Source: Lepeophtheirus salmonis
Lineage: Eukaryota > Arthropoda > Copepoda > Siphonostomatoida > Caligidae
NCBI RefSeq assembly: GCF_016086655.4
Contig: NC_052134.2
Coordinates: 33,107,971-33,171,970 of the forward strand
Direction: 5' to 3'
Length of the DNA stretch: 64,000 bases
Position numbers and translations under genes: made by a program. The notes beneath the pieces were generated by a model. It was given only the letters and a program-made list of their open reading frames with translations. It searched no databases and was not told the DNA's origin. Positions 58,488-64,000 of this stretch are shown piece after piece (within the stretch, counting starts at the first letter, position 1; each line of letters begins with the position of its first letter).

Positions 58488-59389
58488 TGTTGTCCATGGG
58501 AAGTTTTTTTTTGCATATCTAAAAAAGACTCCTTCTCACAATTTTTTTACATCTTCACTTATTATTCGAAACAAAATAAATGGATAAAGGCTGCACTATA
58601 GAATAGATGATGATTCACTTTGACGGATTTTGCTTCAAATAATTTTTAAATTTTTTTTTTTTTTCACATAAAAATAACAAAACAATACATATGTATGTAC
58701 ATAGAACCAAAGTAGAAATCGCGCTCTTCCTATGACGTTATTTGGTACTCCAAAAAAGATCCCTTTTGTAGTAAATAGATTTCTCTCTCGGCTTCAATGG
58801 AGAATCCTAATTCAACAGACAGCCTGTTGAAAGTGTACATATAATATATATCAAAGTACTTTTACTTTCAATACCTAACGGTGGTTGAAATACTTTTTTT
58901 TGCCTTTATTCAAAAGAAAATTTGTTAAAAGCTACACAAAAAGTATATATGTATTTCACATTCTTAAAGATAATGTATTCAGATTACAATCATAATGAGT
59001 TGATGACAACTTTTGGGCTGGTATCATGTTACAATGAAGCATTGATGGATATCTTTATTTCCCTATATATGAAAACCACTTTAGGATACTAGGATATAAT
59101 AGTAAAAATGTTTAAAAAAGTATCAAATTTCATTCAGTTTTAAAGAATTATGCAGAAAACTCGTGAAGTCAAAGAAATTGTATTCATGTGAATGAAAGAA
59201 AAGTTGCGTTTGTGCTTACTTAGTATATCAGTGGGGTTTTTCCAGCTGTAAATGTCTCTGCCGGGTGCGATTTCCATTTAAAAAGCAACACAATTTATTA
59301 ACAAAATGGATTTTGTACAAAACTAAACATTTGATCGTAATAAAAACGAATACCAAAGGAAAACTGAAAAAATATAAAAATATTATTAT

Positions 59390-60365
59390 TCAGTATAATC
59401 GCCTTTGGCGTCCATAACAGCCTTCATTCGACCTCAAAAACGGGAGCAAGTCTGCATAATAGTCTCCTATGGAAAATTTGTACAACCTCCCGGATCCTGA
59501 ATATCAGCTTGTATTTTTGTTGCAGTGGGATCTGCTGGTATGTAGCTCAACTGCGCCCCCCCCCACACACACAGAAGTCCATGGGGTAAAGGTTCGGTGA
59601 GCTTCGAGGTTAAACACTGCGTCAAACAAACTCAAAAAAATCGTTGCACTTCCGTTCCTTTATTTTTTAATCAGAAGCTGAGCTCTTTGCATTTTGTAGG
59701 ATTTTTATCGCAATTCATCTGCCACACACTTTCTGATACCCTAAATAACCTAAATTTATAAATAAACCCTAACCAGGGGGGGGGGGATCCGCTTAAGACA
59801 AAAAAAGCAGAAGCTCACCCTCTCTTAGAAGCATTTGCTGAATAGAGTCCGCCCCTAAGTTATTAAACTGACGCCAACAAGCTAATAGTAATAATCAGTA
59901 CATAACAAAAAATAATATCATTAACTGGTAGGAATTAACTAATAAAACTAATCACCTTACATTAACTAAAAAAGAATAAATTATTAACTCCTATAGTATA
60001 CTTTTATGTAAGCTTCCCAAACACCTAATAACTAGATTTGTACAAACATGCCCTCTCAGCATTATACCCCTTCACTTAAATTTATAACTATGTACATAGG
60101 TAAAATTAGGATACTGTTCTAATAGGCCTATCTAGACCTTTTAGAAGAGTTGAGATCCCTCATCGATATGTATGGCTAATCATCAATGATTTTTTGCAAA
60201 TTTGCAATGAAACCCTGATCCCTCTGGTGCCAGTTTGAACTTATCTTGTGATCAGCACGCTTTGCTGTTGATTCATAATCACCTGCAGACTCTTCCAGTT
60301 CCTTCCTGACTCTCCAGACAAATAACCTATCCAGGTGACGTCATCTGTGGTACCTCAAAATTTAG
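59390..60365 (-). pseudogene. Tc1/mariner transposase relic, both ends recognisable
   Basis: The 5' part (60190-60360) reads FVWRVRKELEESAGDYESTA, KRADHKISSNWHQRDQGF and IANLQKIIDD, the N-terminal domain of a transposase common in copepod-type mariners. The 3' part (59390-59720) reads a shifted NPMDF-CVWG-like block, VELHTSRSHCNKNTS, and the C-terminus GRMKAVMDAKGDYTE. The middle is degraded and includes short runs of C or G (59560-59570, 59776-59785). Dead copy. Confidence 0.7.
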
Positions 60366-61669
60366 ATCTTGCGGAGGAATTTTTTTACCTTAGCCAAGAA
60401 AATCCTCCCTTTTCTCACATAGTATACAGCTTCTACTTCGAGGAAGCGATAAAGTGAAATCATCTGATAATCCACAAAAACAAAATGTTATGACAAATTT
60501 TGTCTCATAGCTGAGGAAATATATTCTTACGGCAACAGGCACGTTTCGACACTTTTTTGTATGGTTTTGTCTTTGCGATGAATAAATACGTAGTTAACGA
60601 CTTTAAATCAGAATGAGTCAATTGACTAAAACAGCTGAAGGGATAATACGTTGTACAATTTTGTTTATCCCAAAAGAGAGTTGTGCTAAACAAGGTAGAT
60701 TGGTTGAATTAAAATAAATATAGGTTAAGCTGTGAACGGTTCCCATTAATAATTGTAAAATAGTTATGATAGAAAGTTGGGAACAAGAATTGGCTAACTA
60801 CCAACAGCCTTTTCTCTCTCTTCCTTTTCAAATGAAAGATTGATAAATATCATAAAGATCACATCTTGTAAAGAAACCTGAAGCATCAAAAACGATATTT
60901 TTTTGATTAGTTCCAAATAACATCCAGACTTGACTCTTTTGTTAGCTTCTTGAATCTGAAAATTGATTTGCAGAAATAAATTCAAACTGAGGGATATAAT
61001 AATGTATGAGTTAACTTTCAAATGATTCCAGGCCTTTTTTCTTTCTCTTTTTTTTTTGTAAAAAAAGTTAAAAAATACAATAGCATTTTCGTTGTTGTCT
61101 TAAAAAACTATATTGCTATGAAAGGTGGAAAGACTGCGTTAATATGAGTACATATATCACATACATGTACTCATATAAATACACACATTGAAAAATTGCT
61201 AAGTAAGACAAAATGACTTATACAATGGGCTTTAATCATGTTACTAAATATATATATAATACACCAATTTATGTACCCATATGCGTAATAATTGTTAGAT
61301 AACAACATAAAGTCACCTAATGATCCAAAATGTGTCTTTGATAACGAGTTCTTTCCTTTTATTTCAATAAATTATATCATTAATGATTTCAATGTTTATT
61401 TTTGATCGTTAAAGTCTCCACCATGTAGATATGTACATGAAACACGTCGTTAAATTTATTATATCACTTAACCTTTCCTTCGAAAAGAAACAGGGAAAAA
61501 GCCAAAAATCAATTGGAATTAGTTTACAAATTCTTCCTAAATCTTATTCATAGCTAAGAAAAGCTAATCCTATGTCTACTTATTAGCGTTCCAAATAATG
61601 ATTCGAAGTAAAGAAGCAGAAAAATGAAAGCTGACAACAAAATATATTGTATATTTTTTTAAAATAGGC

Positions 61670-62050
61670 AAGGGCGTCCGTAGGAGTATATTTGGGGGTG
61701 GGGGACTTGGTTTTTGGTTTTTTTTTTGTAAAATAAGTCAAAAAACTAAGATTAAAAAAAAAAAAAAAAATCAAAAAGCCATAATAATTAAAAAAAGAAG
61801 TTTCAACTATTCAATTTTTTTTGAAAAAAAAATCAAATAATAACTTTTTTCGAAAATATATTCAAAAAAATTACAAAATTTAATTTATAATCATAAAATT
61901 TTTTGAAAAAAAAATTTTAAAAATTAAATTTTAAACATTAAATTTTTTGAAAAAAACAAACAAAAATCTATAGCTATTGGCAGAAAATTTGATTTTTTGA
62001 AAATTGAGTTACCTATCAGGGGTGAACGCCTCTGATAGGTAACTCAATAG
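61670..62050. repeat. Family A array ending in a strong hairpin
   Basis: It begins AAGGGCGTCCGTAGGAG, close to the border of the 7.6 kb copy, continues in A/T tracts with AATCTATAGCTATTGGCAGA, and ends at a 17 bp perfect stem (62003-62019 with 62032-62048). Confidence 0.65.
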
Positions 62051-62689
62051 AATCCTATTTGGCCTTTTTAATAAATAAAAGAAACATGATATGCCAAGTC
62101 AACATACCTCAAAAACGTCATTTGACAATTTTATACATAAGATATATGAAGATTTTGTTGCAATAATTATCGTTTTTAAGATTTAGATTGAGTAACCTTT
62201 AATGGTTATGATAATAACCATAAATAAATGTAGTATACTTTCTGGGTGACGACATTTGTATAGGGAGTCCCGTTTTTGAGTATTTTATATACATATATGT
62301 TATATGTAAAGTTATCATTTGTATAGGTACATATGTATATGATTTTTTAATGCCTGGAAGACACGTTTAAATACCTTTGTACATCTTTTCGTGTATCGAA
62401 AAGAAGGCATAGAACAATAATTCTCTTGATTATGGAAAGTATTTTTTTATACATCCTCGTTCAAAGCAGCTTGAACAACAAGAATTTATAAAAAATCTCC
62501 TTAAGGGCTATAATTTCTTTGAAAGTAAAAAATGAAAAACTATATTTGCTTCATCAACACAAAAGTATGAAAGAATGATTTTGGATAACTATGTTTCTAC
62601 AATTTCTTATCTTCCATTTATATAATGAAATCATTCTGTTTAATCTTTAGAAGACACCTCAAATTGTACCTTTAGAGCCATCTCATCTA

Positions 62690-62880
62690 GTCAGGGGCGT
62701 CCGCAGGGGTGGCTGTAAGGGCTGTTGCCCTCTTTCAATTAAGGAATTTTTACTTTTTACTAGAAGATTTAATTTTTTTCTAAAACATTTAATTTTTATA
62801 TATATTTGTGTATTTTTGAAATTTTTTTTAGAAAAATTAACTTTTGGTGAATAGAAATTGATTTTTTTTTGGGTTATGGT
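62690..62880. repeat. Family A partial copy
   Basis: Starts with AGGGGCGTCCGCAGGGGTGG, then TTTCAATTAAGGAATTTTTA and T-rich sequence. The GC-rich border is nearly identical to that at 61670 and 7635, but fewer internal units are present. Confidence 0.6.
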
Positions 62881-64000
62881 TCTTTAGACAAGAAGTTATT
62901 TTATAGCAAAATACTTAATATGGCGTCCCTCAATAATATTCAACGCCTTCTTAATAAATAGACATTTAATTTTTTTGCCTTTTTTTGAGAATATAATAAC
63001 AAAAACAATAATTTTGAAAGAAACCTAGCTATTATAACGTCTCGCTTATTAGGATTAACGAACATAATATTTTGTCTTTCTTCGTTGATTTTTTCATCCA
63101 TCGAATCTTTTTTATTGAAAGCAGTTGATCGTACGTTTTATGAACTCAAAAGGATATTAATATGTCCTTAGTTATTAGTTATCAGTCCTAAGTTGCCTCT
63201 TTTTCCTATAAAACTCAATAGAAATCCCTCCAATTGGCGATGAATATTACTGCATAATTACAAATTATGTATGTACATATAATCTACCTGTGAAATAAAA
63301 ACTTAATATCCCTTCCTTAAAAGATATTTCTCATCATTAAATATTTCACAAATTTTTATATGATTTAATTTCTTGTATGGCTTGTGAAATTTAGTGGCAT
63401 ATTTTTTTCAAGGGTGATGTTTTACCCAGAGCGCAGGTAGAAGGGAAATTGAGTAATTAATAATGTTACAAAACACATTGTATTACTATTAATATTAGCT
63501 TTATTGATGAGATCATTATTTTTCTTTTTCTTTAATTGGGTAAAAATCAACATGTTATTCCATCAGCCCATAGCTGATATAATAATTTTTTCTTCATTAA
63601 ACGAAGGTAAAAATGAGAAAAGATCTTGAAGGGGAGAAAAAAAAAAGCAGATGGTTTGAATAATCGTCATAATAAATTATTTCATCCCTACTGACTTGAT
63701 ACATAGAAATAAGCTGGGTTGACTCTTCTGTGGAAGAGCTCCTAAGGCACAGTGTTGTACAATCTCTTATGCTATGCTACAACAACTGTCGATCTATCTA
63801 AAGGCAATTAATGCATCGTTAGCCCCAATTAATGAGAGTCCAAAGGGGGTCCTTGAAGGAGGAGTAACATCTGTAAAACCTTGTAAATCTCTGGGATATC
63901 GACATTGAATTAATTAATTAATGAAAAATAAGGTTTTGTTCAAATTTATTTTAATTTCTTTCTTAACACGTTTTATTGTTGCTTTGTTCTTTTCGCGCCG
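62880..64000. other. Non-coding right edge
   Basis: Nothing recognisable as a gene. The stretch 63720-63900 is less AT-rich and could be part of an unknown repeat or an exon too short to identify. Confidence 0.35.

Overview
The window looks like a piece of an AT-rich animal nuclear genome. Genes have GT..AG introns (some of 50-100 bases, some of kilobases). Intergenic space is packed with decayed Tc1/mariner and hAT transposons and short inverted-repeat elements. There are no operons, ribosome binding sites, CRISPR arrays or prokaryote-type genes. The gene set (CECR2-like chromatin factor, prolyl 4-hydroxylase alpha subunit, bifunctional lysine ketoglutarate reductase/saccharopine dehydrogenase, class C seven-transmembrane receptor) is metazoan. 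The style of the mariner relics and the AT content suggest an arthropod, perhaps a parasitic copepod of the salmon-louse type; that is an inference that I could not test here.

Layout. 1-10.6 kb: almost only repeats, including a Tc1/mariner graveyard (4.4-5.3 kb), a 0.7 kb inverted-repeat element (5.9-6.7 kb), a ~50 bp-period array (7.6-8.1 kb) and a large foldback element (8.7-10.4 kb) with a hAT-type MITE nested in it. 10.6-13.3 kb: four 3' exons of a CECR2-like gene (+). 14.2-20.0 kb: a ten-exon prolyl 4-hydroxylase alpha-like gene (-), converging on the CECR2-like gene, with introns invaded by a TTAACT-rich foldback element and a mariner relic. 22.0-25.0 kb: complete five-exon AASS gene (-). 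26-34 kb: a mariner-derived foldback element, an inverted pair of one repeat family, an unassigned ORF and a broken hAT transposase. 34.5-37.4 kb: 3' portion of a class C 7TM receptor gene (-). 37.4-64 kb: mostly dispersed repeats and transposase relics, plus a few short candidate exons on the minus strand, the best being a signal-peptide exon and a phase-compatible second exon at 58.0-58.5 kb.

The genes do not form an obvious functional unit: chromatin remodelling, collagen proline hydroxylation in the ER, mitochondrial lysine catabolism and cell-surface signalling. The most unusual structural feature is a non-autonomous mariner family seen twice (26.1 and 46.5 kb). Both ends derive from the same 5' end of the parent element, and the internal transposase pieces lie on opposite strands. 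At least five other short repeat families, several with terminal inverted repeats, account for much of the rest of the window. Exon boundaries were placed by eye from splice motifs, reading phase and remembered protein families.
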